NCBI RefSeq assembly: GCF_011682055.1
Contig: NZ_JAAQOM010000022.1
Location: 1-64,000 of the forward strand
DNA length: 64,000 bases
Source: Telluria antibiotica
GTDB taxonomy: Bacteria; Pseudomonadota; Gammaproteobacteria; Burkholderiales; Burkholderiaceae_D
Direction of reading: 5' to 3'
The number at the start of each line of letters is the position of its first letter. Position 1 is the first letter of the stretch. The translations under genes were made by a program, and so were the position numbers. Positions 1 to 7,572 of the stretch are shown here, one piece after another. The notes under the pieces were generated by a model. The model was not told the DNA's origin. It searched no databases and saw nothing but the letters and a program-made list of their open reading frames with translations.

Positions 1-666
1 AAGACCGCCGCCAAACCGGCCGCGAAGAAGGCTGCTGCCAAGTCGTCCGCTAAACCGGCTGCGAAGAAGACTGCTGCCAAGTCGACCGCCACCAAGGCTG
101 CAAGCAAGACCACCGCCAAGTCGACCGCCGCCAAACCGGCTGCGAAGAAGACTGCCGCCAAGTCGACCGCCGCCAAGCCTGCTGCCAAGAAGACTGCCGC
201 CAAGCCTGCTGCGAAGAAGACGGCTGCCAAGTCGACCGCCGCCAAGTCGGCAAGCAAGACCGCCGCCAAGTCGACTGCGACCAAGGATGCAACCAAGACC
301 GCTGCCAAGCCGGCCGCGACCAAGTCGACGGCAACGAAGGCTGCTGCGACCAAGACCGCCGCCAAGCCGGCTGCGACCAAGTCGACCGCCACCAAGGCAA
401 CTGCTCCCGCCGCCAAAAGCGCCGAGTCCAAGCCGGCCGTGAAGAAAGCCGCCGCCAAGCCGGCGGCCAAGAAGGCCGCTCCGGCCAAGACCGACGCCAA
501 GCCCGAAGCGAAGCCGGAAGCCAAGCCTGAAGCCAAGGCCGAAACGAAGACCGAAGCCAAGACCGACAGCAAGGACACCGCCACCCAGGCCGCAAGCCCG
601 GCGCCGGCAGCCAAGTCGGTGATCGCACCGGCAGCATGGCCGTTCCCGACGAGCAGCCGTCCGTAA
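1..666 (+). CDS. Histone H1-like lysine/alanine-rich DNA-binding protein (5' end outside window)
   Basis: Frame 1 is open from the first base to the TAA at 664-666, giving at least 221 residues. The first about 150 residues are built almost only of K, A, P, S and T in short repeats of the KTAAK, KSTAAK and KPAAKK type. This is followed by a segment richer in glutamate (KPEAKPEAKPEAK) and a non-repetitive tail ending AAWPFPTSSRP. Such proteins resemble the C-terminal half of eukaryotic histone H1 and are known in Bordetella and other Burkholderiales as nucleoid-associated proteins, binding DNA through the positive charge. The true start lies upstream of the window, so total length and any N-terminal domain are unknown. 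A strong terminator follows 28 nt after the stop. Repeat-mediated length variation between strains is likely (inference). Confidence 0.85.
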   Translation, partial: KTAAKPAAKKAAAKSSAKPAAKKTAAKSTATKAASKTTAKSTAAKPAAKKTAAKSTAAKPAAKKTAAKPAAKKTAAKSTAAKSASKTAAKSTATKDATKTAAKPAATKSTATKAAATKTAAKPAATKSTATKATAPAAKSAESKPAVKKAAAKPAAKKAAPAKTDAKPEAKPEAKPEAKAETKTEAKTDSKDTATQAASPAPAAKSVIAPAAWPFPTSSRP

Positions 667-694
667 GCCATTCCTGCCTGGTTCAGGCAAAATA

Positions 695-729
695 CCGCTG
701 TGTGAGCTTTCACACAGCGGTTTTTTTTT
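695..729 (+). terminator. Rho-independent terminator of the H1-like gene
   Basis: A perfect 10-bp stem (CCGCTGTGTG at 695-704 with CACACAGCGG at 711-720) with a 6-nt loop is followed directly by nine T residues (721-729). It ends transcription of the histone-like gene just before the ribosome binding site of the next gene. Confidence 0.93.
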
Positions 730-740
730 AAGGAGTCCTC

Positions 741-1268
741 GTGCTGTCCATTCTGAAGTTGATCGTCGATACCGCGGCCGGTGTGCTCGGTGGGGTGTTG
801 TTGCTGCGTTTCTGGATGCAGCTGATCCGCGTGCGTCCGCCGTCGTCCGTTGCGCAATTCACGTTCACGCTGTCCGACTGGCTCGTGCGTCCGCTGCGCC
901 GCATCGTGCCGGGCATGGGCGGCTACGATTGGGCCAGCCTGCTGGGCGCCTTCCTCGTCGTGCTGGCCGCGACGTCGATCCTGTTGCTGGTCGGGACGAG
1001 CGGCCAGGCCGTCGTGCTGATTGCGCTCGTGCGCCTGCTCGACTGGATCCTGTACGGCTTCATGGGCCTCCTGATCATCGAGGTGATCTTCAGCTGGGTC
1101 AATCCGCATGCGCCGCTGGCGCCGTTCGTCCGTGCGCTCAACGACCCGCTGCTGCGCCCGTTGCGGCGCGTGATCCCGCCCGTCGGCGGTCTCGACATGT
1201 CGGTGCTCGTGGCGTTCATCCTGATCCAGATCGCACAATTCCTGCTGCGCCAGGTCTTCTACATCTGA
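741..1268 (+). CDS. YggT family integral membrane protein
   Basis: The 175-residue protein has two copies of the YggT unit. Each is a hydrophobic helix followed by an amphipathic stretch with the pattern S-D-W-x-V-R-P-L-R-R (about residues 35-50) or N-D-P-L-L-R-P-L-R-R (about 133-142). Four hydrophobic segments can be seen, near residues 5-25, 62-85, 92-115 and 150-172. YggT proteins are inner-membrane proteins linked by genetic work in other bacteria to osmotic or K+ balance and cell-division-related roles; the molecular role is not settled. The start is a GTG at 741, with AGGAG at 731-735 spaced 5 nt away. The gene faces the convergent kinase gene across a palindromic repeat pair. Confidence 0.88.
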   Translation: MLSILKLIVDTAAGVLGGVLLLRFWMQLIRVRPPSSVAQFTFTLSDWLVRPLRRIVPGMGGYDWASLLGAFLVVLAATSILLLVGTSGQAVVLIALVRLLDWILYGFMGLLIIEVIFSWVNPHAPLAPFVRALNDPLLRPLRRVIPPVGGLDMSVLVAFILIQIAQFLLRQVFYI

Positions 1269-1288
1269 CGCTATCGTCGCGCGAACGC

Positions 1289-1354
1289 ATGGTGGGCTCG
1301 GGGAGCCCACCCTACGAATCACCGCCGCCGTAGGGTGGGCACCCCGTGCCCACC
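1289..1354. repeat. Paired palindromic repeat, locus A (inside geometry)
   Basis: Two 9-bp hairpins lie here. The first is a reverse copy (GGTGGGCTC / GAGCCCACC with a GGG loop) ending CCTAC at 1315. The second is a forward copy starting GTAGG at 1330 (GGTGGGCAC, CCC loop, GTGCCCACC). The tails CCTAC and GTAGG face each other across 14 nt. The pair sits between convergent genes. It is one of five such pairs in the window and resembles bacterial REP/BIME elements. Confidence 0.88.
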
Positions 1355-1372
1355 GAATGCGTGCGGTCCAAA

Positions 1373-1415
1373 AAAGCAAAGCGCGCCGGTCCCGCGAGGG
1401 ACGGCGCGCTTTTTA
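1373..1415 (-). terminator. Terminator of the PfkB kinase gene (probably bidirectional)
   Basis: GCGCGCCGGTCCC and GGGACGGCGCGC pair, with one bulged G, around a GCGA loop. The hairpin is flanked by A-rich sequence on the left (T-rich on the minus strand) and TTTTT on the right. It can act in both directions between the convergent yggT and kinase genes; the kinase stop is only about 15 nt away. Confidence 0.8.
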
Positions 1416-1428
1416 ATTCCCGTGCGCG

Positions 1429-2367
1429 TCAGAAGCGGTAGCCGAAAGCCGCCTCGAAGCGGTCCGCGATTTCCTGTTGCGTGAAGCTGTGGTTCTGGCC
1501 GCCCTGGTGCGCGATCTTGATGGAGCCCAGCAGGCTGGCCAGGCGGCCCGTCGTGGGCCAGTCGAGGTCGTTGGCGATGCCGTACAGCAGCCCGGCGCGA
1601 TAAGCGTCGCCGCAGCCCGTCGGATCGACGATGGCAGCCGCCGGCACGGCCGGGATCTTGTGGTGTTCGCCGCCCGCGTAGATGTCGGAACCGGCTTCGC
1701 CGCGCGTGACGATGAGCGCATCCAGGCGCGCCGCGATGTCCTGCAGAGGCAGGCCCGTGCGGTCCATCACCATCTCGAATTCGTAGTCGTTGCAGGCCAG
1801 GTAGCTGGCCTGGTCGATGAAGGTCAGCAGTTCGTCGCCGCTGAACATCGGCAGCTGCTGGCCCGGATCGAACATGAAGGGCACGCCACGTTCCTTGCAG
1901 TCGCGCGCATGCTTGATCATGCCGTCGCGGCCGTCCGGCGCGATGATCGCGACGCGCAGCGGCAGGTAGTCGGCCAGGCTGTTCTCGTGCGAGAACTGCA
2001 TCGCGCCCGGGTGGAATGCGTTGATCTGGTTGTTGTCCAGGTCCGCGGTGACGAAGCACTGGGCCGTGTACGCGTGGGCGATCGTGCGGATCGCATTGGT
2101 GGCCAGGCCTTGCTGCTCCATGCGGTCGAGGTACTCGCCGCCGTCCTGGCCGATGGTGCCCATGATCAGCGGATCGCCGCCCAGCAGTTTCAGGTTGTAG
2201 GCGATGTTGACGGCGCAGCCGCCGTATTCCGTGCGCAAGGTGGGCACGAGGAACGAGACGTTCACGCGGTGCAGCTGGTCGGCCAGCAGCGTTTCGCCGA
2301 AACGGCCGTGGTATTGCATGATCTTGTCGAAGGCGATCGAGCCGCAGATCAGCGAGGTCTTGGTCAT
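1429..2367 (-). CDS. PfkB-family carbohydrate/nucleoside kinase (ribokinase or adenosine-kinase type)
   Basis: The 312-residue protein has the PfkB layout: an N-terminal substrate-binding half with GGCAVNIAYNLKLLGG near residues 48-63, and the C-terminal signature DPTGCGDAYRAG ending the anion hole, where D254 is the expected catalytic base. The family phosphorylates a sugar, nucleoside or related alcohol with ATP; the true substrate cannot be read from the sequence, although automatic pipelines often call such proteins adenosine kinase. GAGG lies about 6 nt upstream of the ATG. It starts 7 nt downstream of the DUF3426 gene's stop and is the last gene of the accB-accC-prmA run, so it is probably cotranscribed with it. 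Confidence 0.88.
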   Translation of the reverse strand: MTKTSLICGSIAFDKIMQYHGRFGETLLADQLHRVNVSFLVPTLRTEYGGCAVNIAYNLKLLGGDPLIMGTIGQDGGEYLDRMEQQGLATNAIRTIAHAYTAQCFVTADLDNNQINAFHPGAMQFSHENSLADYLPLRVAIIAPDGRDGMIKHARDCKERGVPFMFDPGQQLPMFSGDELLTFIDQASYLACNDYEFEMVMDRTGLPLQDIAARLDALIVTRGEAGSDIYAGGEHHKIPAVPAAAIVDPTGCGDAYRAGLLYGIANDLDWPTTGRLASLLGSIKIAHQGGQNHSFTQQEIADRFEAAFGYRF

Positions 2368-2374
2368 TGGAGCC

Positions 2375-4027
2375 TCAAGGATAGAAAACGAAAGTGTGAT
2401 AGCCGGACGGCTGCAGGCCGGCCAGCGTGAAATGCAGTGCGACCGGCTGCTCCGAGCGCGGCGCGAAACCGTTGGCCGCCGGCGTGCCGGGCGGCAGGTA
2501 GTCGGCAGGCGCCAGCACGCGGCGCAGCACCGGCTTGTCGTTGGCGTCGGTCAGTTCCAGTTCGATGCTGGGCCAGGCCAGCACGAGGCTACCCTGGTTG
2601 CGCAGCACCGTATTGAGCGCGTACGTGCCGGGGCCCAGCGTCGTCAGCTCGCCCGTCTCGATGACGAGGTTCTCGGCCTGGGCCGGCAGCTCGACGCGGC
2701 AGCCCAGCACGGCGCAGGCGGCCTGCAAGACCGGTTTCAGGGCCGGATGCTGCGCGGCCAGCACGTTGCGGTAGCCCAGCACCGCCTGGGTCAGCAGCGC
2801 GAGCAGCAGCACGAGGCTGCCCGCCGCCATCCACAGGCGCTGCGTGCGGCCCATGCGTTCCTGGCGGCGGCTGCGCTTGACGAATTCCGGCTCGTCCGCG
2901 TCGCTGTCGGCCGCGATGCGCAGCTTCGGCGGCTCGATCTTCGTCGGCGTCAGCTTGGAGCGGCGTGCCCGTGCCTCGGACGCGCGCGCGGCCTTGCAGC
3001 GCGTGGGCGCCACCACGGGCGGGATCATCGCCGGTGCGGGCGCCGGCGGTTCGCTCGCGGCCGATGCGCGCAATGGCAGGGCGGCGGGCGGGATGTCGGC
3101 GGCAGACGCGGCGCCCGCCGGCGCGGCCGGTGCCGGCGTCGGTTCGGGAACTGGTGCGGACATCGGCTCGGGTTCGTGCTGCGGTGCCGGCGCCGGTTCC
3201 GGTGCTGGTTCTGGTTCGTAATCGGGCAGCGGCTGGGCGACGATCTCCTCGTCCACCGGCAGGCCGAAGTCCGGCTCGACGCGGCCGGCGGGCGCGTAGG
3301 CGCTGGTCGGCGCCGTGTCCGCGTGCGGGGCCGCGGCGGCGTCGCCAAGCGGTTCCGGCGACGGGGCGGCAGCCGCGTCGGGCGCCGTCTCGAACACGGG
3401 TTCCAGGCGCGGCTCGACGCGTCCGGCGGGTGCGTAGGCAGACGGCGGCACGGAGGCCGGTTGCTGCGCGGCGTCGGCGAGCGGCGCCTCGGGCTGTGCA
3501 GCATCTGCGCTGTCGGTATCGGCCGGTGCAGCGCCGGTCTCCGACTCCTCGGCTGGCGCGGCGTCGGCGCGCCCGGCATCGACCGACGCGGCATCGAACA
3601 CTGGCGCCTCGGACGGCACGGCAGCGGCGACGGAATCTTCGGCGGCGTCCGCATCGTCTGCACGTGCCGGCGTCGTCTCCGCGTCCTCGGGCGCGCGCGC
3701 GCCACCCGTGCGCCACACCTGCGCGCGCGGCGCCGCGGGCGCGTGCGCCTCGTCCCGTTCATCCACGTTCGGCAGGATGCCGAGCGGATCGAACGTGCGG
3801 TCGAAGTCGAGGGTGTAGACGGGCAGGGCGTCGTCCTGCGCGGGCGCTGCCGGCGGCGTCTCGGTGGGCGCAGGAGCGGCCGGCTTGGCCAGGTCGATCA
3901 GGTGGGCGTTGCCGTCAAAGATGCTTTGGCAGGCTCCGCAGCGGACGATGCCGCCGCGGAGCTTGAGCTGGTCCGCGGCGACGCGGAACGTGGTGTGGCA
4001 ATGCGGGCACTGGGTGGCGAGCGCCAT
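2375..4027 (-). CDS. Zinc-ribbon and DUF3426 domain membrane protein
   Basis: The 550-residue protein starts with an MJ0042-type zinc ribbon (C7, C10, C30, C33; CPHC...CGAC). A long low-complexity linker rich in A, P and E follows (about residues 70-340) and contains a repeated SAYAPAGRVEP motif. One transmembrane helix lies near residues 397-418, and a DUF3426 domain fills the C-terminus (about 420-550). Proteins of this kind are common next to prmA in betaproteobacteria, but their role is unknown. The expected topology is a cytoplasmic zinc finger tethered to the inner membrane with DUF3426 outside. It starts 3 nt after the prmA stop, indicating translational coupling. The linker length is probably variable between strains (inference). 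Confidence 0.85.
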   Translation of the reverse strand: MALATQCPHCHTTFRVAADQLKLRGGIVRCGACQSIFDGNAHLIDLAKPAAPAPTETPPAAPAQDDALPVYTLDFDRTFDPLGILPNVDERDEAHAPAAPRAQVWRTGGARAPEDAETTPARADDADAAEDSVAAAVPSEAPVFDAASVDAGRADAAPAEESETGAAPADTDSADAAQPEAPLADAAQQPASVPPSAYAPAGRVEPRLEPVFETAPDAAAAPSPEPLGDAAAAPHADTAPTSAYAPAGRVEPDFGLPVDEEIVAQPLPDYEPEPAPEPAPAPQHEPEPMSAPVPEPTPAPAAPAGAASAADIPPAALPLRASAASEPPAPAPAMIPPVVAPTRCKAARASEARARRSKLTPTKIEPPKLRIAADSDADEPEFVKRSRRQERMGRTQRLWMAAGSLVLLLALLTQAVLGYRNVLAAQHPALKPVLQAACAVLGCRVELPAQAENLVIETGELTTLGPGTYALNTVLRNQGSLVLAWPSIELELTDANDKPVLRRVLAPADYLPPGTPAANGFAPRSEQPVALHFTLAGLQPSGYHTFVFYP

Positions 4028-4030
4028 GCC

Positions 4031-4999
4031 TTATTTGCTGCCGTCGGCACGCAGTTCGGTCACCCGGCGCGGCTCCGGTGCATTTGCTGCGCCGAGCTGC
4101 CCGTGCAAAGCGACCCAGCCGTCCAGCTCGGCCCAGACGCCCAGCTTGATGAACGGTGCGTACGCGGCAGCCACTTCGTCGGCCTGGCGCGCCAGGACGC
4201 CCGACAGGATCAGCGAACCGCCGTCGGCCACGCGGCCGGACAGCATCGGCGCCATCAGCTTCAATGGGCTCGACAGGATGTTCGCGACGACGATGTCGAA
4301 GCGCTCTTCGCCGTGCTTCGACGCGACGAAGTCGTCCGGCACATAGAAGTCGATCTCGCAGCGGTTGCGTTCCGCGTTGAGCTTCGCGGATTCGATCGCC
4401 TGCTCGTCGATGTCGACGCCGGTGACGTCGGCCGCGCCCAGCTTCCTGGCGACCATCGCGAGGATGCCCGAGCCGCAGCCGTAGTCCAGCACCGACTTGC
4501 CCGGTGCCGGATGGGCTTCCAGCCATTCCATGCACAGGCGCGTCGTCGGATGGCTGCCCGTGCCGAACGCGAGGCCCGGGTCGACTTCCAGGATCAGCGC
4601 GTCCGGATCGGGCGCTTCGTGCCAGCTCGGCACGACCCAGATGTTCTTGCCGATGTGGATCGGTTCGAACTGCGATTGCGTGAGGCGCACCCAGTCGGCG
4701 TCGGCGACGGCGCGCGTCGTGAAGCCCGGTGCCTGCGCGAGGCCGATGGCGCTTGCTGCTTCCGCGACGATGGCGGCCTGGTCGGCATCCTCGTCCGTCA
4801 GCGCGACGACGCGGCTGTGGTCCCAGGCGGCTTCTTTCGGCACCATGCCCGGCTCGCCGAACAGGGGCTTCTCGTCCTCCGTGCCTTCGTCCGCGTCTTC
4901 CACCGAGACCGACAGTGCGCCCGCTTCCATCAGGGCATCGGAGAGGCCCTCGGCGTGCTCGCGTGCGATCTCGATGACGACTTCAGTCCAGCCCATCAT
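4031..4999 (-). CDS. prmA: Ribosomal protein L11 methyltransferase
   Basis: The 322-residue protein has the PrmA arrangement: an N-terminal substrate-recognition domain (about 1-110) starting WTEVVIEIAREHAEGLSDAL, then a class I S-adenosylmethionine domain with VLDYGCGSGILAM near residue 170 and VVANILSSPLKLMAP further on. The N-I-L motif takes the place of the NPPY-type motif and is typical of PrmA. It trimethylates L11 of the large ribosomal subunit. Its ATG overlaps the accC stop by 4 nt (ATGA), so the two are translationally coupled; accC-prmA adjacency is widespread in proteobacteria. Confidence 0.95.
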   Translation of the reverse strand: MMGWTEVVIEIAREHAEGLSDALMEAGALSVSVEDADEGTEDEKPLFGEPGMVPKEAAWDHSRVVALTDEDADQAAIVAEAASAIGLAQAPGFTTRAVADADWVRLTQSQFEPIHIGKNIWVVPSWHEAPDPDALILEVDPGLAFGTGSHPTTRLCMEWLEAHPAPGKSVLDYGCGSGILAMVARKLGAADVTGVDIDEQAIESAKLNAERNRCEIDFYVPDDFVASKHGEERFDIVVANILSSPLKLMAPMLSGRVADGGSLILSGVLARQADEVAAAYAPFIKLGVWAELDGWVALHGQLGAANAPEPRRVTELRADGSK

Positions 5000-6387
5000 T
5001 CAGCCTCGGATTTGGCGCCGATCGCGCCATCCTTCGGCAGGTCCGGCTTGTGGGCCAGCTTCTGCTCCAGGTAGTGGATGTTGGTGCCGCCTTCGATGAA
5101 GCGGGCGTCGACCATCAGTTCGCGGTGCAGCGGGATGTTGGTCAGGATACCCTCGACCACCATTTCCGACAACGCGATCTGCATGCGGCGGATCGCCTGG
5201 TCGCGCGTGGCGCCGTAGGCGATGACCTTGCCGATCATCGAGTCGTAGTGCGGCGGCACGTAGTAGCCGGCGTACGAATGCGAATCGACGCGGATGCCGG
5301 GGCCGCCCGGCGGATGCCAGCCGGTGATGCGGCCCGGCGACGGCGTGAACTTGAACGGGTCTTCCGCGTTGATGCGGCACTCGATCGCGTGGCCCGACAG
5401 CATGATGTCGCGCTGGCGGAAGCGCAGGCGTTCGCCGCAGGCGATGCGGATCTGTTCCTGCACGATGTCGATGCCGGTGATCATTTCGGTGACCGGGTGT
5501 TCGACCTGCACGCGGGTGTTCATCTCGATGAAGTAGAACTCGCCGTTCTCGTACAGGAATTCGAACGTGCCCGCGCCGCGGTAGCCGATCTTGCGGCAGG
5601 CTTCGGCGCAGCGGTCGCCGATCTTCTCGATCAGCTTGCGCGGGATGCCCGGTGCCGGCGCTTCCTCGATCACTTTCTGGTGGCGGCGCTGCATCGAGCA
5701 GTCGCGCTCGCCCAGCCAGACGGCCTGCTTGTGCTCGTCGGCGAGAACCTGGATTTCCACGTGGCGCGGATTCTCCAGGTATTTCTCCATATAGACTTCC
5801 GGATTGCCGAACGCGGTGCCGGCTTCCGTCTTGGTCATCGCGACGGCGTTCAGCAGCGCGGCTTCCGTGTGCACGACACGCATGCCGCGGCCGCCACCGC
5901 CGCCGGCGGCCTTGATGATGACCGGATAGCCCACGCGGCGCGCGGTCTGGATGATCTCTTTCGGATCATCGGGCAGGGCGCCGTCCGAGCCCGGCACGCA
6001 CGGCACGCCGGCGCGGATCATCGCCTGCTTGGCCGAGACCTTGTCGCCCATCAGGCGGATCGATTCCGGACGGGGCCCGATGAACACGAAGCCCGATTTT
6101 TCGACGCGTTCCGCGAAGTCGGCGTTTTCCGACAGGAAGCCGTAGCCCGGGTGGATCGCTTCCGCGTCCGTGACTTCGGCCGCGCTGATGATCGCCGGCA
6201 TGCTCAGATAGCTTTGCGCGGACGGTGCCGGGCCGATGCAAACGGACTCGTCGGCGAGCTTCACATACTTGGCGTCCTTGTCGGCCTCGGAGTGCACGAC
6301 GACCGTCTTGATGCCCATCTCGCGGCAGGCACGCTGGATGCGCAACGCGATTTCACCACGGTTGGCGATAAGAATTTTTTCAAACAT
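4996..6387 (-). CDS. accC: Acetyl-CoA carboxylase, biotin carboxylase subunit
   Basis: The 463-residue protein is close in length to E. coli AccC (449). It begins MFEKILIANRGEIALRI and shows HPGYGFLSENADFA, the ATP-grasp glycine-rich loop KAAGGGGGRGMR and the active-site stretch EMNTRVQVEHPVTE. It carboxylates the biotin on AccB with ATP and bicarbonate, the first half-reaction of acetyl-CoA carboxylase in fatty-acid synthesis. It lies 73 nt downstream of accB, with a strong perfect dyad in the gap, and overlaps prmA by 4 nt. Confidence 0.97.
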   Translation of the reverse strand: MFEKILIANRGEIALRIQRACREMGIKTVVVHSEADKDAKYVKLADESVCIGPAPSAQSYLSMPAIISAAEVTDAEAIHPGYGFLSENADFAERVEKSGFVFIGPRPESIRLMGDKVSAKQAMIRAGVPCVPGSDGALPDDPKEIIQTARRVGYPVIIKAAGGGGGRGMRVVHTEAALLNAVAMTKTEAGTAFGNPEVYMEKYLENPRHVEIQVLADEHKQAVWLGERDCSMQRRHQKVIEEAPAPGIPRKLIEKIGDRCAEACRKIGYRGAGTFEFLYENGEFYFIEMNTRVQVEHPVTEMITGIDIVQEQIRIACGERLRFRQRDIMLSGHAIECRINAEDPFKFTPSPGRITGWHPPGGPGIRVDSHSYAGYYVPPHYDSMIGKVIAYGATRDQAIRRMQIALSEMVVEGILTNIPLHRELMVDARFIEGGTNIHYLEQKLAHKPDLPKDGAIGAKSEAE

Positions 6388-6430
6388 GGTAAGTTCGGTG
6401 TTTCTTTGAGTGCCGGCGGTTTGCCGGGAG

Positions 6431-6452
6431 GGCGCGGTCGAGCGACCGCGCC
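6431..6452. other. Perfect inverted repeat between accB and accC
   Basis: GGCGCGGTCG (6431-6440) and CGACCGCGCC (6443-6452) form a 10-bp perfect stem around AG. There is no T-run on either side, so it is not a standard terminator. It would be transcribed in the accB-accC message and could act as an mRNA processing or stability element; that function is inference. Confidence 0.6.
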
Positions 6453-6460
6453 GGGAGACT

Positions 6461-6928
6461 TTAACCGATTACGAACAGCGGCTGGCCGAATTCGACAGGC
6501 TGGCCGTTTTCCACCAGGATCTTGGTGACGGTGCCGGAGATATCGGCATCGATTTCATTCAGGAGCTTCATCGCTTCGATGATGCACAGGGTATCGCCTT
6601 CCTTCACGGTCGAACCGACGTCGACGAACGCCGCGGCGCCCGGCGCCGACGAGCGGTAGAACGTGCCGACCATCGGCGACTTGACGACGTGGCCGGTCGG
6701 CTCGGCCGGTGCGGCCGGGGCGCTGGCGACCGGCGCGGCGGCCGGGGCGTGCATGGCCGGCGCGGAGAATTGCTGCACGCCTTGCTGCGGCACCATGACC
6801 ATCTGATTCTGCGGGATTGCGGAGGACTTGACGATGCGGACCTTGCTTTCGCCTTCCGTCACTTCGAGTTCGGCGATATCCGACTCGGCGACGAGGTCGA
6901 TGAGTGTCTTGAGTTTTCTTAGATCCAT
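6461..6928 (-). CDS. accB: Acetyl-CoA carboxylase, biotin carboxyl carrier protein
   Basis: The 155-residue protein has the BCCP plan: an N-terminal helical region starting MDLRKLKTLIDLVAESD, an A/P-rich flexible linker (about 50-80), and a C-terminal biotinyl domain with CIIEAMKLLNEI, where K121 is the lysine that receives biotin. It carries carboxybiotin between AccC and the carboxyltransferase AccAD. AAGGGG lies 7 nt before the ATG. It is the first of the accB-accC-prmA group, 88 nt downstream of aroQ; aroQ-accB-accC order is common in proteobacteria. Confidence 0.97.
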   Translation of the reverse strand: MDLRKLKTLIDLVAESDIAELEVTEGESKVRIVKSSAIPQNQMVMVPQQGVQQFSAPAMHAPAAAPVASAPAAPAEPTGHVVKSPMVGTFYRSSAPGAAAFVDVGSTVKEGDTLCIIEAMKLLNEIDADISGTVTKILVENGQPVEFGQPLFVIG

Positions 6929-7016
6929 GTGAAACCCCTTGGAATTATTTGTTTAAGAGCATACGGCGCGTCGGGTGGTGCGCACTTTCGCGCGGAATGC
7001 GTGAAGTTGACGTAGA

Positions 7017-7454
7017 TTAACGCTGTTTCAGCGCGAAGTCGATGGCAAACCGATATCCATCAGCACCCAGCCCGCAGATCGTGCCTTGCGCGATCGCCGA
7101 CAAAAAAGAGTGGTGCCGGAATTCTTCGCGCTTGTAAATATTAGAGATGTGTACTTCAACGAACGGAATGTCCACGCCGGCAAGCGCGTCGCGCAGCGCC
7201 ACGCTGGTATGGGTCAGTCCGCCCGGGTTGATCACGATCGCGTCCACACCCTCCTGGCGGGCAGCGTGGATACGGTCGATCAGCGCTCCTTCATGGTTAC
7301 TCTGAAAACAGGCAATCTCCGCCCCGGCCTCCTGTGCCTGGGCGGTGGCGGCCCGCTCGATGTCGGCAAGCGTCGTCGCGCCGTACACCGCAGGCTCACG
7401 CGTCCCCAGTAAATTCAAATTGGGGCCATTGAGCAGCAGTAGCTTTTTCGCCAT
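7017..7454 (-). CDS. aroQ: 3-dehydroquinate dehydratase, type II
   Basis: The 145-residue length is typical of the dodecameric type II enzyme. NGPNLNLLGTREP near the start carries the conserved loop and catalytic region. NPGGLTHTSVALRDAL and HISNIYKREEFRHHSFLS match the substrate-binding and active-site segments. It dehydrates 3-dehydroquinate to 3-dehydroshikimate in the shikimate pathway; aroE of the same pathway is at 20873. There is a candidate promoter with an operator-like dyad 40-90 nt upstream. No strong ribosome site is seen before the ATG. Confidence 0.96.
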   Translation of the reverse strand: MAKKLLLLNGPNLNLLGTREPAVYGATTLADIERAATAQAQEAGAEIACFQSNHEGALIDRIHAARQEGVDAIVINPGGLTHTSVALRDALAGVDIPFVEVHISNIYKREEFRHHSFLSAIAQGTICGLGADGYRFAIDFALKQR

Positions 7455-7493
7455 GTTGAACCGTCAGTTTGCCCGAAAGACAGGCATTTTGCC

Positions 7494-7512
7494 GCCAACG
7501 TTACGTGTTGGC
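7494..7512 (-). promoter_or_regulatory. Inverted repeat in the aroQ leader (possible operator)
   Basis: GCCAAC (7494-7499), a 7-nt centre and GTTGGC (7507-7512) form a dyad just downstream of a candidate -10 box and 40 nt before the aroQ start. It could bind a regulator or form a leader hairpin. No known regulator can be assigned. Confidence 0.35.
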
Positions 7513-7516
7513 AAGC

Positions 7517-7544
7517 GATATAAATTAGCCGGAAAATAAGTGAA
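7517..7544 (-). promoter_or_regulatory. Candidate sigma-70 promoter for aroQ-accB-accC
   Basis: Read on the minus strand, TTCACT (-35, 7539-7544) and TATATC (-10, 7517-7522) are separated by 16 nt. The region is much richer in A+T than its surroundings. It lies in the 118-nt gap between the TlpA-like gene and aroQ. Confidence 0.45.
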
Positions 7545-7572
7545 CGACCGTTCGCCCGTCGTCGGCCGGGCC

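Noticed and set aside
1..430. The short repeats at the start as a CRISPR or satellite
   Set aside because: The repeats are in frame and encode a K/A/P/T-rich protein typical of H1-like histones.
2204..5074. 956-codon plus-strand open frame over prmA and the DUF3426 gene
   Set aside because: It is a shadow of GC-rich genes; the minus frames encode recognised families.
6431..6452. The accB-accC dyad as a Rho-independent terminator
   Set aside because: No U-run follows on either strand, and the downstream gene must be expressed.
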